Shown here piece by piece: positions 21,239-31,282 of a DNA stretch of 50,750 bases. Position numbers and translations under genes: made by a program. This DNA comes from Ophiostoma sp. CBS 140.51. Its lineage: Eukaryota; Ascomycota; Sordariomycetes; Ophiostomatales; Ophiostomataceae. The notes below the pieces were generated by a model. The model made no database searches. It had not been told where the DNA came from and saw only the letters and a list, made by a program, of their open reading frames with translations. How positions within the stretch are numbered: the first letter of the stretch is position 1; each line of letters begins with the position of its first letter. The stretch spans positions 1 through 50,750 of the forward strand of contig JANSLP010000247.1 in the NCBI GenBank assembly GCA_029298735.1. The letters are read 5' to 3'.

Positions 21239-22053
21239 TGTTATGAAGTTGTGAGGTGTTCGCAGGGCTGTATCGCGCGAGATTACAATCGATGAGGTCG
21301 GTGAGAGTTAAAAGTCGAAATTGTCGATTCGTACAATGGGTACGATTGACAGCGGCTAAGTTTCCATTGGAGAGGGTGCAGATGGAGTTGGTCTGTACTG
21401 TTGTAGAGATGTGTTGCGTGTTCGTATCACTCGTCCAAAGAAGCGACGTTGTTTGTCGATAAAAAGACAGGTAAGGGAGGTTGAAGACGGGATGTGACGT
21501 GACGAAAGGGACAAAATATTGGATGAAGTTACGCCTGTTGGAGTCGGGGGACGTCCCTATCTAATCTCGAATTCAATTTACCCGTCGCAGAGTTAGCGAC
21601 TATTGGCGACCATCGATCGCCGTTGGGTCGCTGGACCAGCTAGACGACAGGGCTAAGATTGACGCTTGTGGGTGGCAGGTCGCTAGCGCCGAAGCCCTAA
21701 ACCACGGCGAGCACAGCTGCCACGCTCTTTCCACGCCCTATGGGCCTGGCCAGGCCCCCCAGAAGCAGGCCCAATTTTTCCCCATAAAGTGCGTACAGCG
21801 GCTGGGACCTCCGACGTTCTTGTCTTAGGTCCGAAAGCGCTTCCCTCCTTCTGCTTTCAGCTTCCCATGTTTCGCCTCAAGTCGTTTCCCCTCTCAAACA
21901 TCACCAACCACCAACAACACCTCACCACTTCTGACGACATCCACGGCCGCGACAATACCCGAACGCAGCCAAAGTCCTTCCTCACACCATTACTGTCACC
22001 CAGACATGCTCTGGTCCCTCGTCAAAGCCACGCGGGGACGGTGACTACGAGCC
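21239..22053. other. Divergent promoter region, TAPT1 / PAP2
   Basis: About 815 bp. No gene is supported; a short + frame over 21789-22181 is out of frame with the PAP2 start. A GC-rich palindromic patch (GGGCCTGGCCAGGCCCC) lies near 21744-21760. Confidence 0.5.
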
Positions 22054-23244
22054 ATGGCGCCGCCACGCCGCGGAAGCGGAAGCAGTTCTTCACAAAGAGG
22101 CACATTTGCGCCTCTTGTGCGGTTTTACCAGGTCTGTGCTCTATCACCCACGGCTGTGTGTGTTTTGGAGACGTTTGCTAACCGTTGACTGTGCAGAGCT
22201 CATATGCTTCTGACTATGCGGGCTTTACTCTGCTCTTAGTAGCATACCTTTATGTTGGTCCCCAAATCCGATGACGACAATGACGATGAGTTCGAAGTCG
22301 AGCTTCAAGTCTTTCCAAGCTCGACTTGACGGCAGTATCATGAAGCACTCCTCTAACTCCTACAGATCCAATTCTTTGTCGAGCCATTCCACAGGTTGTT
22401 CTTTGTTGATGACTTGAACATTTCCTACCCACATGCCGAAGTCGAACGCGTGCCCGTCTGTATGTCCAGAGCTTCCATCCCATGTATGTTCGTCCTTTCG
22501 TGTTGCTAACGCTCACTCCCCCCAGCTATGAACTTCGTCTACGCACTTTTCATCCCGCTCTTCATCATCCTCCTCTACAACTCCGTCTTCAGCTCCGAAG
22601 TCCACAAACACCATGTCTCCGTCCTCGGCATCGCCATCGCCCTCGTCCTGACCTCCACCGTCACCGACATCATCAAGAACATGGTCGGCCGTCCCCGCCC
22701 GGACCTGCTGGCCCGCTGCAGCCCAGCCCCTGGCACACCACCAAGCACACTGGTCTCGCTGGACATTTGCACCCAGACCGACCACCACCGCCTGCACGAC
22801 GGCTGGCGCTCGTTTCCCAGTGGCCACTCGAGCTTTGCCTTTGCTGGGCTAGGCTATACCAGTCTGTTTCTGGCAGGCCAGCTCAAGATCTTTGTCTTGA
22901 GAAACAGCGGCTGGTCTTCGAACCCGAACAATAACAGCGTTTCGGGCGTCCCGGCTGTCCATGTGCGCGGCGACTTGGGAAAGATTTTGATTTGCTTGGC
23001 CCCCTTGCTAGGTGCCGCCATGATTGCCATTAGCCGCTGCCAGGACTACCGCCACGACGTCTACGATGTGTGCGTCGGCGCGCTGCTGGGCTGGACCATT
23101 GCCTACTGGAGCTACCGCCGGTACTGGCCGCACCTGGCTAGTGCCCACTGCGACTCCCCGTACCCAGGACCTCCGTCGTCCCGTAACGACGGCAACGACT
23201 ATGGCCGCATCCGGGACGAAGAAGAAGGCTACCGGGAGGACTAG
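22054..23244 (+). CDS. PAP2-family lipid phosphate phosphatase (DPP1/LPP1-like)
   Basis: Four exons give 315 aa: 22054-22131, 22197-22253, 22366-22459 and 22526-23244. The introns are 65, 112 and 66 bp. All three end in CAG with a CTAAC branch site shortly before. The donors are GTCTGT, GTTGGT and GTATGT, the first two unusual. The start at 22054 has an in-frame stop four codons upstream and a strong context (gagccATGG). The splicing joins LLLVAYLY to IQFFVEPFHRLF and then VERVPV to SMNFVYALF, as in fungal homologues. The catalytic motifs are complete: KNMVGRPRP (about 127), SFPSGHSS (about 172) and SRCQDYRHDVYDV (about 246). The protein has about six membrane segments. It dephosphorylates diacylglycerol pyrophosphate, phosphatidate or lyso-phosphatidate at a membrane face; the preferred lipid is not decidable here. 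Confidence 0.9.
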
Positions 23245-23690
23245 AGGACTCTCCTCGACTGAGGTTCTCTGGTTTCTGTATGATGATGTGTACGTTGGCT
23301 AGCACTTCAGTGTACGTCAGTGTTATATAGGCAGCCTAGGCAGGGCTGGCTGCGTGTATTAGTACAAGCATGGATGGCATAGGACGACAGTGTGTGTGGA
23401 TTACGGGTGTACGAACAGGCAACATGACGGACGTGGCTGGCATTGGATACACGGCAACATAGTTTTATTTTCACTTTCACGGGGGCATTGTTTTTCAGCA
23501 TTCATGGTAACGAATAACATGGTTTTCTCTTTTTCCGCGGCTTCGTGTAGATTAGCACAAGCTATTAATAATACATCTATGATGAACATCTCATAATTGT
23601 GATTGTGTGGTTGTATGATTGTGTGCATAGGAGCAGTACGCTTCTCGTTGTCACTGCTTCTCGCTATGTATCCCAGCCATCAAGCACCTC
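23245..23690. other. Convergent 3' intergenic region
   Basis: About 450 bp between the PAP2 and proteasome stop codons. No gene is seen. The sequence is moderately AT-rich and suits two 3' ends. Confidence 0.5.
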
Positions 23691-24606
23691 CTACTTGTCG
23701 TCGGTGCTCTCCTCTTTCGCTAGGTCGTGCTCCTTCAGCAACGCCGTGATCTCGTCTGCGCTCCACAGCCGGTGGTAGATCTTGCCGTCCTTGGTCTGGC
23801 CGACCGTTGCAAATTCGACTAAGGGAAGAGGTAAGTTAGTAAAGAAACATCACAGCGTGTAGTCAAAAAGTTGAGGGAACGGGTAGGCCTACTCTTCTCG
23901 CTGCTCAGCTTCGTCGAGTCCATGGTCTTGCTCAGCACCTTGACCGCCATCCCGCACGCCTCCTTGAGCGTGCAGTCTTCTTTGTAGTCCTGCTTCAGCA
24001 GACTCTGTGCGCTCGCATTGTTCGCGCCCGCACTCGTCGCCTTCCAGCCGCCGTAGTTGCCCGACGGGTTCGACAGGTACAGCTGGAACTGCCGCTGCGG
24101 GTCCCAGCCAGCGTAGATGAAGGACACACCAAACGGCCGCAGACCACCGTGCTGCGTGTAGCCCTGCTTCAGATCGCATAGCCGGCGCACCAGCTGCTCG
24201 CAGGGGATGTCTGTGTTGTAGGTGAGGAGGTAGCGCTGGGCGGATTGCCGGGCGTAGTTGATCAGGATGTTGGCGTCGGCCGTCATGCCTGCCACCGCGC
24301 AAATCATGTTGTCGTTCAGAATGTACAGCTTCTCAGCCGACGTGTCCTGCTCTAATAACTTGGACGTGACCTTTCTCTCTGCGGCAAGAACAATGCCGTC
24401 CTTGGCCAGGATGCCAATCGCTGTGCCGGCGTGCGAGATGGCCTCCAGGGCATACTCGACCTGGTACAGCCGGCCCTCGGGCGAGAAGATGGTAGTCTAA
24501 GACAAAAGGAGAAGTGTCAGCTTGGTTCGTGATGCTCTGCGGGACAGCTTCAGCTTCAATTTCGAGCTCAACCTAAACTTACACGAGAATCGTACCGTCT
24601 CGACAT
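23691..24606 (-). CDS. PRE9: 20S proteasome alpha-3 subunit (PRE9/PSMA4)
   Basis: Three exons give 251 aa: 24606-24583, 24496-23893 and 23818-23691. Intron 1 is 86 bp (GTAAGT donor, TTAG acceptor) and intron 2 is 74 bp (GTAGGC donor, TTAG acceptor). The N-terminus [28 protein letters not shown] is the alpha-subunit signature that forms the gate helix, followed by GTAIGILAKDGIVLAAERK. The GYTQHGGLRPFGVSF block and the lengths match alpha-3 (yeast Pre9, human PSMA4). The C-terminus is acidic/Lys (EESTDDK). It forms the outer ring of the 20S core and helps gate substrate entry. Two perfect copies of the proteasome-associated control element lie upstream, which suggests coordinated proteasome-gene regulation. 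Confidence 0.95.
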
Positions 24607-24964
24607 GGTGACGACGAGCTGACAGAGAGATCGTACAGGGGAATTGAAGGTCGTCGAGAAACAAAAGTGCGTGGTGGAGTGTCGGGAAGAAGACGGTCGG
24701 TCGCGATGCGGATGTTTCGATGTCTCGAGGATGGGGTGGGAGGTGACGATGGAAGCAGAGCACACAGCAACCAAAGAGCCAAATGAACGGCCCAGCCTGC
24801 TTAGGAGCTTCAGCCAGCCAGGCAAGCGATTCGACGCGTCGCTTGAAACGGGCACGCTAGGGAAGGCTAGTTGCCTGGATTGTCAGGCACTAAACAAGAC
24901 ACAGGCTTCCAAGAGCTTTCCTTTCTGCATTACGTAAGTCACTAGCTCCCTGCCGCCTTGTCTC

Positions 24965-24973
24965 TTTGCCACC
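24965..24973 (-). promoter_or_regulatory. PACE-type element GGTGGCAAA, proximal copy
   Basis: On the minus strand the sequence is exactly GGTGGCAAA, about 360 bp upstream of the proteasome alpha-3 ATG and reading toward it. In budding yeast this 9-mer is the binding site of Rpn4, the proteasome gene activator. Whether an Rpn4-like protein binds it here is inference. Confidence 0.6.
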
Positions 24974-25262
24974 TGTCGCGCAAGAGCATCATCAACGGTC
25001 GTAACAGTTGCCCGCCACCGCCATTCTCTGTTGTTATCTTGATTCAAGAATAACAGTTGAGGCAACAGCTTTCATAGCATCAACATACAACTGCCTCCAA
25101 GACGACCAACGACAGAACAGAGGACGCGCAAATGGCCGTATAACATCTAGCAATCAGCACGTGACACCGCCTAAACAACGGGCGACGCCTCATCGATTAC
25201 AGCGCATCAAGAGCACCTTCCAGTACATTGCACTCGACGCGGCAGCACTCCACCGAAGCAAA

Positions 25263-25271
25263 TTTGCCACC
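25263..25271 (-). promoter_or_regulatory. PACE-type element GGTGGCAAA, distal copy
   Basis: A second exact GGTGGCAAA in the same orientation, about 660 bp upstream of the proteasome alpha-3 ATG. It also lies about 550 bp upstream of the BYE1-like gene on the other side. Two exact 9-mers in 1.2 kb are very unlikely by chance. Confidence 0.55.
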
Positions 25272-25815
25272 AACAGCCATCCAGTAGCTTCCTCCCCCCT
25301 CCCCACAAAGAGCCCAAAGCTCCCCTTTTTGCGCCCTTTGCGACCGCTGAAGACCTCACCAGTCGTTCCTTCCTTTTCTGCCATTTCCTCTCCACGATAA
25401 TTCTTTCTCTCCTTCCTCTTCTCTCTACAACAAGAGCAAACGACACCAGTGAATCATTTGGGTCGTCCCTTCCCATATAAATACGTTGCGCGTAGTTTTT
25501 GGCAGGAGCGCGAGCTTCCGGACATTTCCAACGCGAAACCCCAAAACTCAATCTCTCAAAATACGCATATCCTTTTTACGACGCGCATCCTGTAGTCGTG
25601 TGATCGCGCAAAGCAAAAAAGAGCCACCCCTGCAGTAGAAACTTTTTCTCGACCGTTTGCTCCGTTGCGGCGCGCAATTGCGAGCGCGACAGAACGAGCA
25701 TACACACACCACGCAGGGCGATAGACACGACCGACGAAAAAAACGAAACACGGAAAAAAGGACGACGACACGACATTCACGACATTCCACGACGCACAGA
25801 ACCACAGACATCACC

Positions 25816-28800
25816 ATGTCAGGTAAGCTGGCCAACGCGCCCAAGCTCCCGCTTCCTTCGCATCGACTGCAGCTAACCACCACCATGCACACAGACGCCG
25901 AACCGCGCCGCTCCGTGCGCAGCACCAAGGGCCAGCACAAGGCTCTCGACCACCTCGAAGTACCGACGCCGGCAGCCGACGGAATCAAAGATGGCGCCAA
26001 GGACAAGGATGCTGGAGCTTCAGCCGCTGCCACAGCTGCCACAGTCGGCAGCAAATCGAAGCGCGGGCGCAAGGGCAGCAAGAAGCCCGAGAGCCCCCAG
26101 GAAGACGACTCGGAAGAAGAAATCATCCGCTGCGTCTGCGGTGCGCGCGAGCAGGACGGCGATCCAGGCGAGCCATGGATCGCCTGCGACACCTGCACGG
26201 CGTGGCAGCACAACGTGTGCATGGGCATGAGCGTGTACAGCGAAGACTTGGCTAAGGACTATTTCTGCGAGCAATGCAAGCCCGAGAACCACAAGGAGCT
26301 GCTCGAGGGCATGGCCCGCGGCGAGAAGCCCTGGGAGGAACGCCGCCGCCAGTACGAGGAGGAAAAGGCAAACGACAAGCGGCGCAAGGGTGGCCGGAAA
26401 GCGAAACCGAAGCGCAATAGCGATGCGACGAAAGAAGGATCAGCAAAGCCGTCACCAACGCCCGAAGCACGACGCGATACAACAAAAGGAGGCCCGTCGG
26501 GCACGAAGCGGAAGACGCGTGCCGACTCAGAAGAGGACACCAAGGACGGCAAGCCACAGCGACGCAAGCTCTCAGAAGAGGTGCTGCCCGTCTACAACGC
26601 ACCCGACGACCTGCCCGACCACATTTCCGACCTCGTCGATGCACGCCAAATGCCTGCGAAAGGACTGACCAAGGTCATTTCAGAGGTGCTGAGTGGCATG
26701 CAGAAGCGCGGCGAGTTCACACCAACGGATGGCGCATCGGTCGAGTCAAAGGCCGAGCGCTTCGGTCTGCAGATTGAGCGTGCTGTACACGACGCCCATC
26801 CAACACACAAGGAGTACGCCACCCAGATTAGGACACTGCGGTTCAACCTCAAGGAGAACCACGAGCTGGTGGCTCGGCTCGTGCATGGCTCACTGATCCC
26901 GCCCATGCTGGCTACCATGTCAAGCGATGAGCTGGCGTCACGCGAGCTGCAGCAGAAGACGGCCAAGATGAAGGCCCAGGCCGAGCGCCAGAGCATTATC
27001 ACCGAGGCAGACGACGCGTCGGCTCCACGGCTGCGGCGGACCCACAAGGGCGAGGAAGTTGTCGGTGGTGAACGGGATGGTGCCGCTGTGTCCACCACCG
27101 AGGAAAAGCCGTCGTCTCTGCGCCGGCAGAGTGCACGGGACAACGATGTGGAGATGACCGATGCCGGTGCCAGACGGCGTGGATCTGAGGCTGGTGGTCG
27201 TGGAGCACAAGGTCGCGGCAACTTGCGCGTCGATACTAAGAGTGAGGGCAGCAACAAGAAGGACTTTGACCTTAAGCGTGTCTTTAACAGTGTAACCTCG
27301 CCCACATCCACAACCACACACCGACGCCGGCCGTCGCAGCCACAGTTTGCGTCGGACGGCCCAGGCGACGACCCGGATGTTGACCGTCTCCTCCAAGATG
27401 ATGGCGACGAGTCACCGCCGTACTCACCCTCCGAGGAGACCGACCCGGACATTGTCTGGCGCGGCCAAGTCAGCATGAACACTGTGGCCAACTTCCAGGC
27501 CACAGCGCGGCATGTTGGCGGCGTCAACCTCAGTGCAACCATCGGCCTGCCCTGGACAACACTGGTGCCTAAGAAACTCACCGTGGCCGGCCGTATCGAC
27601 GAGCAGATCGCCACCGAGTATCTATGCAGCCTGCGCTACAGTGCTCCGACTGACATTAGCGTTGCCAGCCTTAGTCCGGCGACCGACGCGGCCAAGGCGG
27701 ACTTTTTGGCCATTATCGACTACTTCACCCAGCGGCACCGGTACGGCGTTGTCGGCGAGAAGGGCGTCGGTAATGTCCGCGACACGTACCTTGTGCCCAT
27801 CCCGTCGGGCACGAGCAGCCATCCCGAGTTCATGCTGAACCTTGAGGACAACTTCATCCCCGCCTCCCGTACGGCCCCCATGCTGCTCCTTGTCGTTGTC
27901 TACCGGAACGACCCAGCCGCCATGGAGAAGTTGCGTGGACCCAACTGGGCCGGCCAGTACGTTGGTGGCGCCGGCCCCACGCCTGGCTCTGTGGAGAGCA
28001 CGCCCAGCACGTCTACTCCTCAGCCTCCTGCTGCACCTGGCGGACCAGCAGGCTCGCGGACCGCATCCATCTCGGCGCCTGCGTTCTCACCTATGGTCCC
28101 GCAGACACCGTCCATGCCGACACAAGTGCAGGCTCAACAAGCTGTACACCCGACACCGACACCGCCGCAGCCGTTGGCACAGCCGCTGCCGCTGCCGCCT
28201 GTGCAGCCACCAGTGCAGTCGCAGCCTCCGCCACCGCAGCAGCAGCAACTCCAGCCGCAGCCACCAGTCCAGCACCAGGCGATTGCAACTAGGCCGCCTG
28301 TCCAGCCACCCATTGCCACAGCGGCACCGGCACAAGTCCGCCCACAGCCTCCGGTCCATCACCAGCCGCCGCCACCGCAGCAGCAGCAGCAACACCAGGT
28401 GCCGCACCCTCAGGGCCCGGCTGCTGGCCATCCAACGCATCCCCAGCACCTGCAGCACCAACAACCCCATCGCCCTGTTGGCCCGCCACAGGCTCACCCT
28501 CACCCCCATCCTCCTACAGCCGCTGCCCAGCAGGCTGCCGGCGAGGCCATTGCTCGCGAGATTTTGGGCCCGCTGGCCACATGCTCGGCCGCCGGTTTCC
28601 TCATGACCCAGGCGGCCAAGATGCAAAAGAACGAGTGGTTGTTGGTACGTGCGGTCTTTGAGCAGCAACCACAGACGCAGGATGACCTGCAGCTACTTAA
28701 GCATGAGCTGGAGCGGTACAACGACCGCAACCATCACCACAACAACAACAATGCTAGCAACGGCAATGGTGCAGCTACTCCCAATGCCGCTCAGCAGCAC

Positions 28801-28968
28801 CATCAGCAGCAGCAGGCAGCCGCCGCTGCTGCGGCCAAGCAGCACTCTCAGACGCCTGTGCCCATCCCTCGGGTGCCTCACACGCCTGCCACTGCGCCAG
28901 TGCCGGTTTCACGCTCTGCACCTCCCGCTGCGGCGCCTGCTCCGCAGCCCGGCAATGGCCAGTCGTGA
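25816..28968 (+). CDS. BYE1: BYE1-like protein: PHD finger, TFIIS central domain, SPOC domain
   Basis: Two exons give 1026 aa. Coding exon 1 is just 7 bases (25816-25822, ATGTCAG). A 72-bp intron (25823-25894, GTAAGC donor, CTAAC branch, ACAG) follows, then exon 2 from 25895. The join reads MSDAEPRRSVRS. A C4HC3 PHD finger lies at about 77-130 (IRCVCG...PWIACDTCTAWQHNVCM...YFCEQC). A TFIIS-M domain spans about 230-370, including SDLVDARQMPAKGLTKVISEV and HPTHKEYATQIRTLRFNLKEN. A SPOC domain spans about 520-675 (DIVWRGQVSM, ATEYLCSLRY, FIDYFTQR-like segment, LLLVVVYR). Past 700 the protein is Pro/Gln-rich with one conserved-looking helical patch (LATCSAAGFLMTQAAKM). Yeast Bye1 binds RNA polymerase II through the TFIIS-like domain and H3K4me3 through the PHD finger. 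The long open frame continues upstream of 25816, but splicing from this ATG gives the better N-terminus. Confidence 0.92.
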   Translation: MSGKLANAPKLPLPSHRLQLTTTMHTDAEPRRSVRSTKGQHKALDHLEVPTPAADGIKDGAKDKDAGASAAATAATVGSKSKRGRKGSKKPESPQEDDSEEEIIRCVCGAREQDGDPGEPWIACDTCTAWQHNVCMGMSVYSEDLAKDYFCEQCKPENHKELLEGMARGEKPWEERRRQYEEEKANDKRRKGGRKAKPKRNSDATKEGSAKPSPTPEARRDTTKGGPSGTKRKTRADSEEDTKDGKPQRRKLSEEVLPVYNAPDDLPDHISDLVDARQMPAKGLTKVISEVLSGMQKRGEFTPTDGASVESKAERFGLQIERAVHDAHPTHKEYATQIRTLRFNLKENHELVARLVHGSLIPPMLATMSSDELASRELQQKTAKMKAQAERQSIITEADDASAPRLRRTHKGEEVVGGERDGAAVSTTEEKPSSLRRQSARDNDVEMTDAGARRRGSEAGGRGAQGRGNLRVDTKSEGSNKKDFDLKRVFNSVTSPTSTTTHRRRPSQPQFASDGPGDDPDVDRLLQDDGDESPPYSPSEETDPDIVWRGQVSMNTVANFQATARHVGGVNLSATIGLPWTTLVPKKLTVAGRIDEQIATEYLCSLRYSAPTDISVASLSPATDAAKADFLAIIDYFTQRHRYGVVGEKGVGNVRDTYLVPIPSGTSSHPEFMLNLEDNFIPASRTAPMLLLVVVYRNDPAAMEKLRGPNWAGQYVGGAGPTPGSVESTPSTSTPQPPAAPGGPAGSRTASISAPAFSPMVPQTPSMPTQVQAQQAVHPTPTPPQPLAQPLPLPPVQPPVQSQPPPPQQQQLQPQPPVQHQAIATRPPVQPPIATAAPAQVRPQPPVHHQPPPPQQQQQHQVPHPQGPAAGHPTHPQHLQHQQPHRPVGPPQAHPHPHPPTAAAQQAAGEAIAREILGPLATCSAAGFLMTQAAKMQKNEWLLVRAVFEQQPQTQDDLQLLKHELERYNDRNHHHNNNNASNGNGAATPNAAQQHHQQQQAAAAAAAKQHSQTPVPIPRVPHTPATAPVPVSRSAPPAAAPAPQPGNGQS

Positions 28969-30086
28969 GAGGGTCAGTTGTGATGGGCAGCCTTGCATGA
29001 CTTGGTTGTATTATATGTCCACCTCTTAATTTACGGCACCCCCGCATATGCTCGACTTTGATACGGTTTTCATTTGGTTGAATTGCAAGGGGACTTTGAA
29101 AACGGAAAATGGAAAAGGAACTGTTTATTTGTTGCTGTTTGATTTTAGCTCGGCCAAAAGTGGAAGGCGTATGGATAGTTCGAGCCTGTTGATTGCATTT
29201 CTGCATCTCTTTTTTTAATTCTTATTTATGTATGATAGTCTTTTTTTTTCTTCTCCAGAACGTAGCGGATACCTCAACAAAACAAACGGAGGAAAGGGCC
29301 GGTTGTGTCCCCCACTACAACGTAAATCATTGTCCGCCATTTTTATGTTTTAGGGTTCTGTTTTTCACTTTCTGCTGTTCATCCAGTCGTTGAGTCCTTC
29401 ATCTGTTCGACGACGTTTTGTTCCGATTGTTTTTGCTCTGTATAGAGTAAGGCTGCTGTTAGTTTTGTTCGTTTCATTAGGGAAAATAGTTTATAAATAA
29501 TTTAAAAAAACAAAAAAAAATCCCTTGCTTTTGTATTCTATTATTGGATATGAGTTCACAAAACAAAATGTTAATAAATTTGCGTTTCATAAAAATCGAA
29601 TGTATGAAAATCGAAAAATAAAAGATAGATAACTAAGAATTACAAGATAGCCTAAACTGGTTAATTCGCTCTTTGATTTGCACGAGTACTATTTACGTTG
29701 AGTGTTGGGTGTTGTTACGAGAGAGGCGCAGATTCCCCCTCTTTGATGCGAAATGTTGGCGATCTGCCACTGTTGTACGTCGTATCTGGTGACGTAGACG
29801 CCGCCAAGCGCTGTGCCGAGAACTTGCCCAGCCCAGGCAACGTAGCCAATTATATTAAACGACCCAGTCCCCCAGTCTTCATTCAAGCAAAACAGATCCA
29901 GTTTACACTTCTACATGACAATTCAAGGTACGCGGTAAGTTTTAATAAATATGAGCCGCCTTTGCTCTTAAGGATCATCTGTTTATTCCTCCTCATCGTA
30001 CCTGGCTGATCATTATCTCATCCCAGCCTCGTTCACTCTCAACTTTGATATCACCACAACTTCGACCCACCCTCACACACTCGAAC
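28969..30086. other. 3' flank of BYE1-like gene and upstream region of the 55-aa CaaX gene
   Basis: About 1.1 kb, AT-rich between 29440 and 29700 with A-runs, which suits a 3' end. A TTAATAAATA stretch near 29942 could be a TATA-like element for the small gene. No other gene is supported. Confidence 0.5.
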
Positions 30087-30254
30087 ATGCCCGACAAGGC
30101 CACTGCCGTCAACCGCCGCGCGCCCGGCGGCGCGATTGCTGCTGCAGTGCAGACCATTGTGAAGCCCGAGGGAAACGTCGGCAAGAAGACATCGTGCATC
30201 CAATGCGACGGCTACGACTGCTGCTGCATCCCGATTCCTTGTACTGTTATGTAG
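30087..30254 (+). CDS. 55-aa Cys-rich protein with C-terminal CaaX prenylation motif
   Basis: The ORF from ATG 30087 (context cgaacATGCC) to TAG 30252-30254 encodes 55 residues. The N-terminal half is basic/Ala-rich with RR at 10-11, and KK lies at 33-34. The tail holds six cysteines (37, 40, 45, 46, 47, 52) and ends IPCTVM, a CaaX box whose Met favours farnesylation. The CCC group just before it could be palmitoylated. Small CaaX peptides with dibasic sites are known in ascomycetes as a-type and hybrid-type mating pheromone precursors. The consensus I recall for the hybrid class, (L/I)GC(T/S)VM, differs here only by Pro for Gly. A short lipid-anchored membrane protein is the main alternative. 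It lies between the BYE1-like gene and MED7 and converges with MED7 (188 bp between stops). No intron is needed. Confidence 0.72.
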   Translation: MPDKATAVNRRAPGGAIAAAVQTIVKPEGNVGKKTSCIQCDGYDCCCIPIPCTVM

Positions 30255-30442
30255 AAAGCGGACATGGCAATGCTACAAGTAGCATCTCTTAGGATATGAA
30301 TAAATGATATATTGTACAATAAGCTTCTGAGGGCTCATTTTCATCGTATCTCGTGTTCTTTCGTGGCCGGCGGCCATACGTGAACTGGTATCTTTTTATT
30401 ATGCGCTTCTTTCGTCCTTCGTCCCCAATCGCTGTCACTATG

Positions 30443-31282
30443 TCAACCAAACGTCTCGTCCAATGCCGCCCAGACTTCTTCTTGCCGTTTCCGCTCGGCC
30501 TCGACTGCTGATTGTGGTGTTGAATTTGCTTGTGACGTGGGTTGTGATTGTAACTGTGACTGTGCTGCGGTGTCGTTCTTCGCGCTCAATGGATCCTCGA
30601 CATCGGCCAGGCCGACCAGCGTCTTGCGTACGCTGTCTGTGACCTCATGCAGCGCGCGTGTCTCGTTTCGTGTCCGTTCCAGCTGGGCCTGCAGCATGGA
30701 GATGAGAGCCTCGCGCGTCTGGTGCGGCCGCCACTCGTTAATGTGCTGGTGCATGTTGAAGAAGATGGTCTGCAGGTCGGCGAGCTTGTCGGCGGCGTCG
30801 CCCGGATTGATGGCGAGAATACCAGCGAGCTCCAAAAAGTTGAGCAACAAGGATTTGGAGAGTTTCTTGAGCTCAAAGACCTTGCTGGCGTGGGCGTCCT
30901 TTTCGGCCGACGCGGGTGGGATCGGAGCTCCAAGGCGCTCGACGCCCTGTTCCTCGAGGGTTGGTAATTGGTTGCTCAGCTACAATAGTTAGTGATAGTG
31001 TAAAATATATAGAGAGAGTGTAGGTTGACGTACCGTATACATCTGATCAAAGACACGCCATCGGCCGTTTGGTGGTGGCTCTGGGGGCTGCAATGCGGCC
31101 AGCGCGTCGGGCACATTCGGAACAATGGTCGCGGCCGTCGTCTCTTCACCAGTCTCTGCTGCATTCTTCTCACGTAGCTGTTGTATCGCGGCCTTGTTCT
31201 CTTCTGTGAACTGACTCCAGAGATAAGATGGAGGTTGAGGATAGGGTGCTATAGCACCGTTGGGGTCGTCTTGGCTGGCCAT
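30443..31282 (-). CDS. MED7: Mediator complex subunit 7 (MED7)
   Basis: Two exons, 31282-31034 and 30979-30443, give 261 aa. The intron is 54 bp with a GTACGT donor, CTAAC branch and GTAG acceptor, and the join is DQMYT-LSNQLPTLEEQG. The N-terminus has the MED7 start APYPQPPSYLWSQFTEEN. The C-terminal half carries LKKLSKSLLLNFLELAGIL and KLADLQTIFFNMHQHINEWRPHQTREALI, the helices that pair with MED21 and MED31 in the Mediator middle module. The tail is Q/S-rich. It works in the nucleus as part of the RNA polymerase II coactivator. It is divergent to the ZNF830-like gene. Confidence 0.95.

Larger units (their letters stand above)
24607..25815. other. Divergent promoter region, proteasome alpha-3 / BYE1-like
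   Basis: About 1.2 kb with no supported gene. It contains two PACE-like elements (listed separately) facing the proteasome gene. The right part (25250-25810) is a purine-poor leader with many AC/GA repeats before the BYE1-like start. Confidence 0.6.

Noticed and set aside
26592..27614. 340-codon frame on - opposite the BYE1-like gene
   Set aside because: It is Ser/Arg-rich shadow translation opposite the TFIIS-M and SPOC domains.
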